A stretch of DNA of 64,000 nucleotides, taken from Hymenobacter jejuensis. Its GTDB lineage: Bacteria; Bacteroidota; Bacteroidia; Cytophagales; Hymenobacteraceae. The number at the start of each line of letters is the position of its first letter. Positions within the stretch are counted from its first letter, which is position 1. Both the position numbers and the translations under genes were made by a program. Positions 1 through 8,332 of the stretch are shown in pieces. Location of the stretch: positions 1,116,001 to 1,180,000 of the forward strand of contig NZ_CP040896.1 in the NCBI RefSeq assembly GCF_006337165.1, given 5' to 3'. A model generated the notes under the pieces. The model was not told the origin of the DNA, made no database searches, and saw only the letters and a program-made list of their open reading frames with translations.

Positions 1-88
1 GGAAGGAGTTGTCTTCTACGGCAACAGCCTAATTATCAGCACTGAGCAAGGTGCGCTGTATCAATACACATTGCAACCCAATCAGTAG
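1..88 (+). CDS. C-terminal end of an unidentified protein (partial)
   Basis: An open frame runs in from the left edge (first full codon at base 2) and stops at TAG 86-88, giving 28 residues that end YQYTLQPNQ. The fragment has short alternating hydrophobic strands (VVFYGNSLIIS, GALYQYTL), as in the last blade of a beta-propeller or PQQ-repeat protein, but it is too short to assign. It converges on lgt across a shared hairpin terminator. Confidence 0.5.
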   Translation, partial: EGVVFYGNSLIISTEQGALYQYTLQPNQ

Positions 89-105
89 CAGGTATTTATG
101 ACCCC

Positions 106-147
106 AAATAAAAAGGGCCGCTCTCTGGAGAGCGGCCCTTTTTATTT
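106..147. terminator. Bidirectional terminator between convergent genes
   Basis: A perfect stem (about 19 bp, GGGCCGCTCT core) with a 4-base loop is flanked by A-run and T-run on opposite sides, so it can act in both directions. It lies between the stop at 88 and the lgt stop at 142; the lgt stop codon is inside the right arm. Confidence 0.9.
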
Positions 148-1038
148 GGATTTGGCAATGGCCTTTGGTTTCTCGTCTGCGGCGTCTTGCTCTAAGTCAC
201 GCGGCGCAAATCCGTAGGGGTTGCCGGGCCATTTGCCGGCCCGAAGCACCACCCACAACCCTATGATTACCAAGGGAATACTGAGCAACTGACCCATATT
301 CAGGGGCAGTTTATCTTCGAAAGAAACCTGGTTTTCTTTTAGGAATTCGACCAGAAAACGGAAGGTAAACAACAGCACTACAAACAGCCCGAACAGCAAG
401 CCACGAGGCGTGCGCTCTTTCGTGCGGTTCCACATGCCGTAGAGCAGAATCAGCAGAAATATGCAGAACAGCGATTCGTAAATCTGGGTTGGGTGCCGCA
501 ACTCGTTGGGAATGTTGGTCAGCTCGTTGTGAATCTCGTTGTAGCGCGCAAATTTGAATGCCCACGGCACATCGGTCACGCGGCCAATGATCTCGGAGTT
601 AAACAGGTTACCCAATCGGATCAGGGCGCCGCCTGAAGCGACCACAATTACAATGCGGTCGAGCACCCACAGGTAATCGAACTTGTTATTGCGCGCGAAC
701 AGCCAGGTAGCCAACAAGATGCCAATAGTAGCCCCGTGGCTGGCCAGCCCGCCTTCCCAGATCTTGAGAATGTCGAGCGGGTGCTTTAAGTAATAGTCGG
801 GATCGTAAAACAAACAGTGGCCCAACCGCGCGCCAATTATGGTCCCAACCAGCATGTAGATGGTAATGACATCTACCCACCGCGGCGATACCTTTTCCGA
901 TTTGTAAATGTGCGTCAGGATGAACGTCCCCACCACAAAGCCCGACATGAACAGCAACCCGTACCAGCGCAACGTGAGCGGTCCGAGTTTGGCAATGATG
1001 GGCGAGGCCGTCCAGGTAATATAGGCAAGCAGGCTCAT
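142..1038 (-). CDS. lgt: Prolipoprotein diacylglyceryl transferase
   Basis: Lgt transfers diacylglycerol from phosphatidylglycerol to the lipobox cysteine of prolipoproteins at the inner membrane, the first step of lipoprotein maturation. The 298-residue protein has about seven hydrophobic segments. The Lgt signature is at about residues 141-152 (RLGNLFNSEIIG), and the conserved GGLASHG is near residue 98, supplying the family histidine. Length fits the family (260-300). The start MSLLAYITW is the only one that keeps the full first membrane segment. It stands alone on the minus strand, with a hairpin terminator at its 3' end. Several substrates are encoded in this window (SusD, MsrB, the lipoprotein at 28871). 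Confidence 0.95.
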   Translation of the reverse strand: MSLLAYITWTASPIIAKLGPLTLRWYGLLFMSGFVVGTFILTHIYKSEKVSPRWVDVITIYMLVGTIIGARLGHCLFYDPDYYLKHPLDILKIWEGGLASHGATIGILLATWLFARNNKFDYLWVLDRIVIVVASGGALIRLGNLFNSEIIGRVTDVPWAFKFARYNEIHNELTNIPNELRHPTQIYESLFCIFLLILLYGMWNRTKERTPRGLLFGLFVVLLFTFRFLVEFLKENQVSFEDKLPLNMGQLLSIPLVIIGLWVVLRAGKWPGNPYGFAPRDLEQDAADEKPKAIAKSK

Positions 1039-1102
1039 AGAAAAAGAGAAAGGAAATGGAAGGCCGAAAGTACGGAAACCCAGCCGGTTTATGGGGCAAA
1101 CG

Positions 1103-3019
1103 CTACAGCGCCGCGAGTTCTTCGTGAAAGCCCCCGCTCAGGATCGGGAAGCGGAGCCACGAGCGCGGGTCCACGTTGTAGTCGTCGAGGTGGAAGGCAG
1201 GAGCGTAACGTTCGCGCTTCCACTGATTGCGTGCCCACAGCGAATAAAACCGCTTGACGTAGGTTTTGAGCTGCTCGGGGTCCTGCGCGGGGTCTTCCTC
1301 AATAAGGGTATTAAGTACTTGCTTGGGACTGAGGCGATTATAAAAAGCCAGCCGCTCGATGCGGTTGAGCAGCACGTAAGGCATCAGGTCGCGCTCGTCG
1401 GTTTGTTTGTCGGCGAGGGGGCGCAGCTCGGCCGTAGGCTGCAACGCATTGACGTGGCGAAGTGCTACATATCCCAACTCTTTTTCAGCCCAGCGCAGCC
1501 ATTTCTTCACAAAATCTTTGTCGACATCCGCAATGGGCGAGATGCTGCCGGCCGTGTCGCCGTCCATGGTACAGTACCCAACGGAAGCTTCCGAGCGGTT
1601 GGACGTTGTAATTAATAGACAGTTTAACACATTGGTTAGCAACCAGATACCCGGAGCTCGCACCCGCGCCTGGATATTTTGCAGAGCCAAATCATCGGTC
1701 TGCCATTCTAGGGGGCGGTCCAAGGCCTGCTCGATTTTGCTTACGTAGCCACTTACTTCGTCGTCGATGGTCCAGTTGAAGAACACGGCCCCAAGCGAAT
1801 CAGCGAGCTCCTTTGCCGATTGCTGGGTGTCATCCGAAGAATTGACAGTGCCTTGATAAGCGCAGGTCAGCAACCGCCGCACGAGCTGCAGATTGTCAGT
1901 TGGGTCTTCCTCAGTGGCAGGTGCCGTTTCCACTTGCTGAGGCGCCGGGCCGCCGGCACCCACCTGGGCCACAACTTTCTCAACGGCCGAAAAACAGCCG
2001 CTACGCCGTTTAAATTCTTCCACGCCTAGCTCCGCCACTCCTAGTCGCACCATTTCGGCTACGGCTACGGCGCACATGCAGGAGTCGGCACCGCCGCTGA
2101 GCGACAGCACAAAACCCCGGCTGCGGCTTTTGCGCATGTAATCGAACAGAGCTAAGCTCAGGGCTTGGTTGAGTTCACGGTATTCGTCGGGTGTGGGCAG
2201 CGGCACGATGGATTCGGCTACGGGTTGCTCCGTCGAAAAATCGACGTCGACGCATTCTACATCCACTTCTTTAAAGCTCAACAACTGATTACGCGTCAGC
2301 AAATGCCCATTGCGCGCAACCAGTATCTCGCCGTCATAAATCATGCGGCCGGCCTCATTGCCCAGCAGGTTGGCGTAGAGATACGTGCAGCGAAAATTGC
2401 GTGAAGCATTGAGGACGAGGTTGTAGCGCACGTCCGTCTTGCTCATTGCGAAGTGGCTGGCCGACGGATTGACAATCAAATCAACCCGGCCCATGAGCCG
2501 GCAGGCCGGACGCTCGTTGTCGGGCCGCCACGCATCCTCGCAAATCTCAAAACCGAAACGAACCCCCTTGTGCTCAAATACCAAGTCTCCGATGGGCCAC
2601 TCCTGGCCTTGCCAGCTCACAATGCCCGTTTCGCCCGCGCGCCACGACGTAAACCAGCGCGGCTCGTAGTGGACGCCATCGTTGGCCAAAAATTGCTTCG
2701 CCGCGAAACCCAGGATTTCGCCGTCGCGCAGCACGCACGAAGTATTGTAGGTTCGGCCAGCGAGACGAATGGGCAAGCCTACGCACACCAGAATTCCTTG
2801 CGTACAGCTTCTGATTTGCTGTAAGTATTCAAGCGCCTCTGCCGAAAGCCAATCGTGCAGAAATAAGTCCTCGCAACCGTAACCCGTCAGGCATAGCTCC
2901 GGCAGGCACAGCAAGTCAACGCCCGCCGCTTTTGCCTGCTCGATTGCCTCACAGATGGTGCGAAGGTTGTGTTTCCAGTCGATTGGGATTTGGTTGAGGG
3001 CGGCGCCGGCAATTCTCAT
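1103..3019 (-). CDS. nadE: Glutamine-dependent NAD+ synthetase
   Basis: NadE makes NAD+ from nicotinate adenine dinucleotide, ATP and glutamine. The 638-residue protein has two domains. The N-terminal nitrilase-fold glutaminase (about 1-270) shows the catalytic triad E41 (CLPELCLTGY), K108 (AAKQFLAND) and C160 (GFEICEDAW). The C-terminal synthetase has the PP-loop SGGADS at about 308-313 and the conserved TSNRSE motif later on. Length matches the long two-domain form that uses glutamine rather than free ammonia. The start MRIAGAALNQIP fits the usual beginning of the glutaminase fold. It is transcribed alone, with 170 bp between it and rnc. Confidence 0.95.
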   Translation of the reverse strand: MRIAGAALNQIPIDWKHNLRTICEAIEQAKAAGVDLLCLPELCLTGYGCEDLFLHDWLSAEALEYLQQIRSCTQGILVCVGLPIRLAGRTYNTSCVLRDGEILGFAAKQFLANDGVHYEPRWFTSWRAGETGIVSWQGQEWPIGDLVFEHKGVRFGFEICEDAWRPDNERPACRLMGRVDLIVNPSASHFAMSKTDVRYNLVLNASRNFRCTYLYANLLGNEAGRMIYDGEILVARNGHLLTRNQLLSFKEVDVECVDVDFSTEQPVAESIVPLPTPDEYRELNQALSLALFDYMRKSRSRGFVLSLSGGADSCMCAVAVAEMVRLGVAELGVEEFKRRSGCFSAVEKVVAQVGAGGPAPQQVETAPATEEDPTDNLQLVRRLLTCAYQGTVNSSDDTQQSAKELADSLGAVFFNWTIDDEVSGYVSKIEQALDRPLEWQTDDLALQNIQARVRAPGIWLLTNVLNCLLITTSNRSEASVGYCTMDGDTAGSISPIADVDKDFVKKWLRWAEKELGYVALRHVNALQPTAELRPLADKQTDERDLMPYVLLNRIERLAFYNRLSPKQVLNTLIEEDPAQDPEQLKTYVKRFYSLWARNQWKRERYAPAFHLDDYNVDPRSWLRFPILSGGFHEELAAL

Positions 3020-3150
3020 AAGGCAGGAGGAAAAGAAGCGAAATACTATCAGAGATTAACCGCAAAGCCTCTCCTGGGGTTGCGCTTTCCGCCGCAAGCT
3101 TTCCGCAGAACGTTGGGCAGCCAAGCTACCAGCAAGAATACCTATACCTA

Positions 3151-3180
3151 TATAACCACTTGATAATCAAGTATCTGTAT
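3151..3180. repeat. Dispersed AT-rich palindrome, copy 1
   Basis: Imperfect palindrome with core TTGATAATCAA and ends ATAACCAC / GTATCTGTAT. It lies just 3' of rnc, in the rnc-nadE gap. Same family as 15 further copies in this window. Confidence 0.7.
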
Positions 3181-3189
3181 AGATATACC

Positions 3190-3939
3190 TTAAATACCTA
3201 GTGCTTCGAGGGCTCGTTCGGCGGCGGTTTGCTCGGCTTGTTTCTTTGATAAGCCCATGCCCATTGCCACGGCTTCGTTGTCGAGGAGAACGGTTGCCGA
3301 AAACTCCATCACCCCACCTGGCCGTGGTTGTCCCGAAATATCGTAGCGCAGGGATTTCCCCTCACGCTGCGCCCATTCGATAAGCTTACTTTTGAAGTTG
3401 GTGGTAGTCAGCGTCAGAGACTTTACGTCAACAAACGGCTTGATCAGCCTGCCGAGCACGAATTTTCGCGCCGATTTATAGCCTTGATCGAGGTAAATGG
3501 CGCCGACTAGCGCCTCTAAAGCATTGCCATTGACCGAGCGCGAACGCGCCGCGCGGCCTTGACCTGGATCTAGCTGCACCAGTTTATCCAAGCCCAACTT
3601 CAAAGCTAACTGATTGAGGCTCTCGCGATTAACAATACGAGAGCGCATTTCGGTCAGGAAACCTTCTTGCTCGTACGGGAATTTGCGGAATAAATATTCT
3701 GCTACCACCGCGCCCAGTACGGCATCGCCGAGGAATTCCAAGCGTTCGTTGGACTGATGCCGCGCAGTATCGCCCTGTTGACGCACTACTGACGAGTGCG
3801 TGAATGCTAAATGGTAGAGGCGAATATTATCGGGTGTGCTGCCCGTGACGGTGGCAATAGCTTGCCGAAAAGCCCGGTCTTGCCCCAGCAGCCGCCGGAA
3901 GAAACCGAACAGCGGAAGTGGCTGACCGGGCTTTGGCAT
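3190..3939 (-). CDS. rnc: Ribonuclease III
   Basis: RNase III cleaves double-stranded RNA in rRNA and mRNA processing. The 249-residue protein has the family signature NERLEFLGDAVLG (about residues 64-76), the second acidic cluster EALVGAIYLDQGY (about 140), and a C-terminal double-stranded RNA-binding domain ending in KKQAEQTAAERALEAL. An N-terminal extension of about 20 residues before the endonuclease domain is common in Bacteroidota. Its ATG overlaps the fabF stop by one base (TAATG), so it is translationally coupled to fabF as the last gene of acpP-fabF-rnc. Confidence 0.95.
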   Translation of the reverse strand: MPKPGQPLPLFGFFRRLLGQDRAFRQAIATVTGSTPDNIRLYHLAFTHSSVVRQQGDTARHQSNERLEFLGDAVLGAVVAEYLFRKFPYEQEGFLTEMRSRIVNRESLNQLALKLGLDKLVQLDPGQGRAARSRSVNGNALEALVGAIYLDQGYKSARKFVLGRLIKPFVDVKSLTLTTTNFKSKLIEWAQREGKSLRYDISGQPRPGGVMEFSATVLLDNEAVAMGMGLSKKQAEQTAAERALEALGI

Positions 3940-5189
3940 TAGTCGCGGAATTTGCGAAACAGCACCGACGTATTATGGCCGCCGAAGCCGAAAGTATTAC
4001 TCAACGCTACGTTTACGTCGCGCTTCTGCGCCACGTTGAACGTGAAATTTAACCGCGAATCCAGCTCGGGATCGTCGGTCGTGTGATTGATGGTCGGGGG
4101 AATGACGCCGTTCTGAATAGCCAGAATGGCCGCAATGGCCTCAATAGCGCCGGCCCCGCCCAGCAAGTGCCCCGTCATACTCTTGGTAGAGCTGATGTTG
4201 AGGTTGTAAGCATGTTCGCCAAACACGTGCTGAATGGCTTTTACTTCGGCAATGTCGCCCAGCGGTGTACTTGTGCCGTGCACGTTGATGTAATCAACCT
4301 CTTCTGGGGTGATTTTAGCATCCCGTAAGGCGTTGTTCATCACCAGAATTACGCCTTTACCCTCTGGGTGCGGAGCGGTCAGGTGATACGCGTCGGCCGA
4401 CATTCCGCCACCGATGATCTCGGCGTAGATTTTGGCGCCGCGTGCCTGGGCATGTTCGAGTGCTTCGAGAATAAGCGCACCAGCACCTTCTCCCAACACG
4501 AAGCCGTCCCGTTCTTTATCGAAGGGGCGGGAAGCGGTTTCGGCAGAGTCATTGCGTTCTGACAGCGCTTTCAGGGCGTTAAAACCACCAATGCCTGCCT
4601 CCGTCACTGCCGCTTCCGAACCGCCCGTCACCATCACGTCGGCCATGCCGAGGCGGATGTAATTAAAGGAGTCGATAATGGAGTTAGACGACGAGGCGCA
4701 AGCCGAAACCGTCACGAAGTTGGGACCGCGGAAGCCATACTTCATCGAAATATGACCCGACGCGATGTCTGCAATCATTTTTGGAATGAAGAACGGATTG
4801 AAGCGCGGGGTTCCGTCGCCTTTGGCGAAGGCCACACACTCTTCCTGAAAGGTGCGCAGACCACCAATGCCCGATCCCCAGATGACCCCAATGCGGTCGT
4901 GGTCGATGGCGTCGGTAATGCCGGCATCGAGCACCGCCTGGTCGGCAGCTACTACAGCAAACTGCGAAAACAAGTCCAGTTTGCGGCCTTCCTTACGCTC
5001 GAAATGGTCCTCCGAGTTATACCCTTTTACTTCGCAGGCGAAGCGGGTCTTGAACTTACTGGCGTCGAAGCGCTGGATGGGGGCCGCACCGCTCACGCCG
5101 CGCGACAACCCGTCCCAATACTCAGCGACGGAATTGCCAATGGGGGTAAGAGCACCTAAGCCGGTTACAACGACTCTCCGAAGAGACAT
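3939..5189 (-). CDS. fabF: 3-oxoacyl-ACP synthase II
   Basis: FabF (KAS II) condenses malonyl-ACP with acyl-ACP in fatty acid elongation. The 416-residue thiolase-fold protein carries the catalytic cysteine in VSACASSSNS (about residue 163), the first histidine in VHGTSTPLGD, a lysine and second histidine in SSTKSMTGHLLGGAG, and the glycine-rich end FGFGGHNTSVLF. Length is typical. It lies between acpP upstream, separated by a hairpin that probably attenuates transcription, and rnc downstream, overlapping by one base. Confidence 0.96.
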   Translation of the reverse strand: MSLRRVVVTGLGALTPIGNSVAEYWDGLSRGVSGAAPIQRFDASKFKTRFACEVKGYNSEDHFERKEGRKLDLFSQFAVVAADQAVLDAGITDAIDHDRIGVIWGSGIGGLRTFQEECVAFAKGDGTPRFNPFFIPKMIADIASGHISMKYGFRGPNFVTVSACASSSNSIIDSFNYIRLGMADVMVTGGSEAAVTEAGIGGFNALKALSERNDSAETASRPFDKERDGFVLGEGAGALILEALEHAQARGAKIYAEIIGGGMSADAYHLTAPHPEGKGVILVMNNALRDAKITPEEVDYINVHGTSTPLGDIAEVKAIQHVFGEHAYNLNISSTKSMTGHLLGGAGAIEAIAAILAIQNGVIPPTINHTTDDPELDSRLNFTFNVAQKRDVNVALSNTFGFGGHNTSVLFRKFRD

Positions 5190-5222
5190 AAGCTAGCGGA
5201 AGAAGCGAAAAGAAGAACTACT

Positions 5223-5256
5223 AAAAAGCAAAACGGCCGGCGGCGGGCCGGCCGGT
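5223..5256 (-). terminator. Hairpin between acpP and fabF (likely partial terminator)
   Basis: An 8-bp GC-only stem (5234-5241 with 5247-5254) is followed on the minus strand by a U-rich run (TTTTGCTTTTT). Placed in the middle of the operon, it probably lets most transcripts stop after acpP, giving more carrier protein than condensing enzyme. Read-through to fabF-rnc is inferred, since no other promoter is obvious. Confidence 0.6.
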
Positions 5257-5285
5257 AAGCGAAAGCCGTGAAAAAGAGGCCGGAA

Positions 5286-5522
5286 TTACTTGGCGTGCTC
5301 TTCGAGATAGCTGATCGCTTGACCTACGGTCGCGATGTTTTCAGCTTGATCATCGGGAATAGACACGTTGAATTCTTTTTCGAACTCCATAATCAGCTCG
5401 ACAGTATCCAGCGAGTCAGCGCCCAGATCGTTTGTGAAGCTAGCCTCTGGAGTGACCTCCGAAGCTTCTACACCCAATTTATCGATGATAATGGCCTTTA
5501 CTTTTTCTGCAATTTCAGACAT
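5286..5522 (-). CDS. acpP: Acyl carrier protein
   Basis: ACP carries growing acyl chains on a 4'-phosphopantetheine arm. The start chosen is ATG at 5522, giving 78 residues beginning [12 protein letters not shown]. This is the family's normal length; a 20-residue upstream extension in frame has no family match. The attachment serine is in [11 protein letters not shown] (about residue 38). The protein is strongly acidic, as expected. It is the first gene of acpP-fabF-rnc and is divergent from the IPExxxVDY gene. Confidence 0.96.
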   Translation of the reverse strand: MSEIAEKVKAIIIDKLGVEASEVTPEASFTNDLGADSLDTVELIMEFEKEFNVSIPDDQAENIATVGQAISYLEEHAK

Positions 5523-5651
5523 TTCCGTGGGGGTTTGAGGAAAACTAGGCACAAATAACACTATCTTCCCTAACATTGTCAAACAAACCCACCCGAATCT
5601 TCAGGGTACAAGATTATGGCCGGGCCTGTTCCTTTCGGCTTTTGACGTGTG

Positions 5652-5659
5652 TACTTTTG
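5652..5659 (+). promoter_or_regulatory. Bacteroidota -7 box for the IPExxxVDY gene
   Basis: TACTTTTG matches TAnnTTTG, 25 bp upstream of the start at 5685. A TTTG lies too close upstream to be a good -33 box, so confidence is moderate. Confidence 0.45.
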
Positions 5660-5684
5660 CCCTTCTTTGCCTTCGTAGCTGCCT

Positions 5685-6113
5685 ATGAAAATGCTGACGC
5701 TGGACGTTGAGTACGAGTGCGACTTCGATCTTTTCGGCGTGGTTTCATCGAGCCGGGAACACAAGCTAGCCTGGACGCTAAACCACGCGCTGCGCTTGCG
5801 ACTGGTCAAACAACAAGATCTGATCTACGATTTGCTGGCCCGCGGCCGGCTCGTGATCAGCAACTATTTGCACACCACCGAAGCCATCACGCTGCGCTTG
5901 TTGCGTAACCGCTCGCTCGATCCGTCGATCTTGAAAAAGCCGTTTTTGGCTCCCGACATCAAGGAATATGATTACCTAATTCAGGTCAGCAACGGCACCG
6001 GGGCGCTGGCATCCGACGAAATATTGGATCGGCTGACTCGCCTGCCAGAGGTACAATACGCGTGTCAGTTCGACCCCAACTCCTTGAAATTCAAAGAAAA
6101 TCTGCTCTTTTGA
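5685..6113 (+). CDS. IPExxxVDY family protein
   Basis: This is a 142-residue soluble protein of a family found next to pyruvate kinase in many Bacteroidota; its function is not known. The family motif is present in diverged form as APDIKEYDY (about residues 92-100), where IPExxxVDY would be expected. No signal peptide or membrane segment is seen. A start two codons later (ATGAAAATG) is equally possible. Position between acpP-fabF-rnc and pyk matches the conserved neighbourhood I recall for this family, which supports the call more than the motif does. Confidence 0.75.
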   Translation: MKMLTLDVEYECDFDLFGVVSSSREHKLAWTLNHALRLRLVKQQDLIYDLLARGRLVISNYLHTTEAITLRLLRNRSLDPSILKKPFLAPDIKEYDYLIQVSNGTGALASDEILDRLTRLPEVQYACQFDPNSLKFKENLLF

Positions 6114-6133
6114 AGCATCAACTCAATTGCCCG

Positions 6134-6168
6134 GCTGCCGTCCTGAGCGCCGCGAAGAAGCTCATCAT
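6134..6168. repeat. Fragment of the CCTGAGC...GCGAAG dispersed repeat
   Basis: GCCGTCCTGAGCGCCGCGAA followed by GAAGCTCATC resembles the widespread bacterial intergenic repeat of the form GTCATCCTGAGCGCAGCGAA. It is related to the full inverted copies at 42017 and 62448. Confidence 0.5.
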
Positions 6169-6173
6169 ACGAG

Positions 6174-6203
6174 ATAAGTATTTCATTATCAATGATATAC
6201 ACT
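6174..6203. repeat. Dispersed AT-rich palindrome, copy 2
   Basis: ATAAGTATTTCATTATCAAT core in the gap between the IPExxxVDY gene and pyk. Confidence 0.65.
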
Positions 6204-6288
6204 CGTAGAGCTTTGTCGCCGTGCTGCCTTCAGGATGTCAGCCGTTTTTACTATTTGCTCACAACTCAAAAACTTCTTTCGTCATCTC

Positions 6289-7728
6289 ATGGAATCTCTT
6301 CCTCATTTCAATAAAACTAAAATCGTAGCTACGGTCGGGCCCGCTTCAAATACCTATGACCGACTTTCTACCTTGGTTCGGGAAGGCGTGGACGTATTCC
6401 GGCTCAATTTTTCGCACGGTTCTTATGAAGATCACCTGCAGGTGATCAATGCGGTTCGCCGTCTTAACAAGGATTTGCGCACCCACGTGGGCTTGCTGCA
6501 AGACCTGCAAGGACCCAAAATCCGGTTGGGCGAAGTAGAAGGCGGCGCTGTCGAAATCAAGCCCGGCGACATCATCAAAATGGTGTGCGGCGAGAAAGAG
6601 ATTAGCACAGCAACCCGCCTGAGCACCATCTACTTGGGCTTGGCCCGCGACGTAAAGCCCGGCGATGCTATTTTGATTGACGATGGCAAAATCGAGTTGC
6701 GCGTGCTCAGCACCGACCGCGAAACGGAAGTGGAGGCGGAAGTCATTTACGGCGGCACGGTAAAGCCGCGCAAAGGCATCAACCTGCCCAGCTCGGAAGT
6801 ATCGGCACCGGCCATGACCGAGAAAGACATTGCCGACTTGCAATTTGGCCTTGAAAACGACGTGGAATGGGTAGCACTATCTTTTGCCCGCCGGGCCGAA
6901 GACATTCGCTTTATTAAAAAAATCATTGCCGAAAGCGGCAAGGAAACCCGGGTTGTGGCGAAAATCGAAACGCCCGAAGGCCTGAAAAACATTGACGAAA
7001 TCATCGCCCTCACCGACGCAATCATGGTAGCGCGCGGCGACTTAGGCGTTGAGATCAAGGCCGAAGAAGTGCCGATGGCCCAGAAGCTTATCATCGAAAA
7101 ATGTAACCGCGCTGGCAAGCCGGTAATTGTGGCCACGCAGATGATGGAAAGCATGATCACGAGCCCACGCCCCACCCGCGCCGAAACCAACGACGTGGCC
7201 AACGCCGTGCTCGACGGTGCCGATGCGGTGATGCTTTCAGCCGAAACTGCTGTTGGCTCCTACCCCACCGAAGTGATCCGCTCGATGGTAGCTACCATCC
7301 GCAGCGTGGAAACGGTGCGGGAAGACGTCTACAACCGACGCTTCCCCATCGACCCAGCCTCCGACTCGTTCATGGTCGACAGCGTACTGTCAGCAGCCTG
7401 TTCGCTGGCCCGCGACACCAATGCAAAAGTCATCACGGGCATGACGCACCGCGGCTATACGGCCTTCCAGCTTTCGAAGTATCGCCCGAAAGCCAACATC
7501 TTCATCTTCACAGACAACCGCCAGCTTCTCAACACGTTGAGCCTAGTATGGGGCGTGCGAGGATTCTACTACGACCGCTTCGTGAGTACCGATAACACCG
7601 TTTCGGACTTGAAGTATGTGCTGACCACGACCGGCAATTTGCAAAAGGGGGACGTATTCATCAACACAGCTTCGATGCCCATCAACGAGAAAGGCAAAGC
7701 CAATATGGTAAAAGTAAGTGTTGCATAA
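6289..7728 (+). CDS. pyk: Pyruvate kinase
   Basis: Pyruvate kinase converts phosphoenolpyruvate and ADP to pyruvate and ATP. ATG 6289 is preferred over an in-frame ATG 54 bp upstream because MESLPHFNKTKIVATVGPAS gives the normal N-terminus; the protein is then 479 residues. Visible motifs are the substrate/metal region FRLNFSHGSYEDH, the domain B region, the active-site lysine in SFARRAEDIRFIKK and VVAKIETPEG, the metal ligands in IMVARGDLGVE, and ATQMMESMITSPRPTRAE. The stop TAA (7726-7728) is part of a copy of the dispersed AT-rich palindrome. Confidence 0.96.
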   Translation: MESLPHFNKTKIVATVGPASNTYDRLSTLVREGVDVFRLNFSHGSYEDHLQVINAVRRLNKDLRTHVGLLQDLQGPKIRLGEVEGGAVEIKPGDIIKMVCGEKEISTATRLSTIYLGLARDVKPGDAILIDDGKIELRVLSTDRETEVEAEVIYGGTVKPRKGINLPSSEVSAPAMTEKDIADLQFGLENDVEWVALSFARRAEDIRFIKKIIAESGKETRVVAKIETPEGLKNIDEIIALTDAIMVARGDLGVEIKAEEVPMAQKLIIEKCNRAGKPVIVATQMMESMITSPRPTRAETNDVANAVLDGADAVMLSAETAVGSYPTEVIRSMVATIRSVETVREDVYNRRFPIDPASDSFMVDSVLSAACSLARDTNAKVITGMTHRGYTAFQLSKYRPKANIFIFTDNRQLLNTLSLVWGVRGFYYDRFVSTDNTVSDLKYVLTTTGNLQKGDVFINTASMPINEKGKANMVKVSVA

Positions 7729-7753
7729 GTATTTGTCTATCAGATAATTACGT
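7724..7753. repeat. Dispersed AT-rich palindrome, copy 3 (supplies pyk stop)
   Basis: CATAAGTATTTGTCTATCAG then ATAATTACGT. The TAA of its left end is the pyk stop codon. Its right end merges into the following long hairpin. Confidence 0.55.
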
Positions 7754-7817
7754 AGCTTCCAAAACAAAACCCCTTGCCGCAATCGTGGCAAGGGGTTTTG
7801 TTTTGGAAGCTACGTAA
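7748..7817 (+). terminator. Very long perfect hairpin after pyk
   Basis: A 31-bp perfect stem (7748-7778 with 7787-7817) with an 8-base loop has CCCCTTGCC at its apex followed by TTTTGTTTTG. The upper part is a normal intrinsic terminator; the perfect extension to TTACGTAGC/GCTACGTAA is unusual. Confidence 0.85.
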
Positions 7818-7829
7818 GCGCGCAACGCA

Positions 7830-7861
7830 AAAAGGCCTTGCGTGGACACGCAAGGCCTTTT
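7830..7861 (-). terminator. Terminator of rpsT
   Basis: AAAGGCCTTGCGT stem with GGAC loop, with T-runs at both ends, 34 bp beyond the rpsT stop. Confidence 0.85.
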
Positions 7862-7894
7862 CTATATAGAGCAGAAACGCTGGTTTGTTGCCGC

Positions 7895-8152
7895 TTAGGC
7901 AGCCAGCGAGTTCACGAACTTGGTCAGGCTCGACTTGTTGTTGGCTGCCTTGTTCTTGTGAATGATGTTTTTCTTGGCCAGACGGTCAAGCATCGACGTG
8001 ACTTTCTTCAACAGCTCCTGAGCTTCAGTTTTGCTGGAAGAGGCACGGAGCTTTTTGATAGCCGTACGGGTAGATTTAGCTTGGTAACGGTTCAACACGC
8101 GCTTGGCTTCGTTGGAGCGGATGCGCTTGAGGGCCGACTTATGATTCGCCAT
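7895..8152 (-). CDS. rpsT: 30S ribosomal protein S20
   Basis: S20 binds 16S rRNA early in small-subunit assembly. The start at 8152 gives MANHKSALKRIRSNEAKR, the usual N-terminus, and 85 residues in all; an in-frame extension upstream crosses the promoter and is not coding. The protein is lysine/arginine-rich and helical, with the conserved NKAANNKSSLTKFVN near the C-terminus. It has its own promoter (8200-8230) and terminator. Confidence 0.96.
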   Translation of the reverse strand: MANHKSALKRIRSNEAKRVLNRYQAKSTRTAIKKLRASSSKTEAQELLKKVTSMLDRLAKKNIIHKNKAANNKSSLTKFVNSLAA

Positions 8153-8199
8153 GATGGAAAAGTTGACGTTCTGCTCGAATTCGTTTTCAATTGGGTTGG

Positions 8200-8230
8200 C
8201 AAAGGTAAGGCTTTGATTTGAAATAGCAAA
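8200..8230 (-). promoter_or_regulatory. Promoter of rpsT
   Basis: On the minus strand TTTG (8230-8227), 19 nt, then TACCTTTG (8207-8200). This is an exact match to the Bacteroidota TTTG-N19-TAnnTTTG form, 48 bp upstream of the rpsT start. Confidence 0.85.
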
Positions 8231-8332
8231 CACATACTGTCAATTTGACTTTCCGCTCATGAGCTGAGCATGGCCGTAACAACCCGTAAGTGTACCGCTG
8301 CGTTTCGGCTTTCTTCCAGCCTCTTATTGCCT

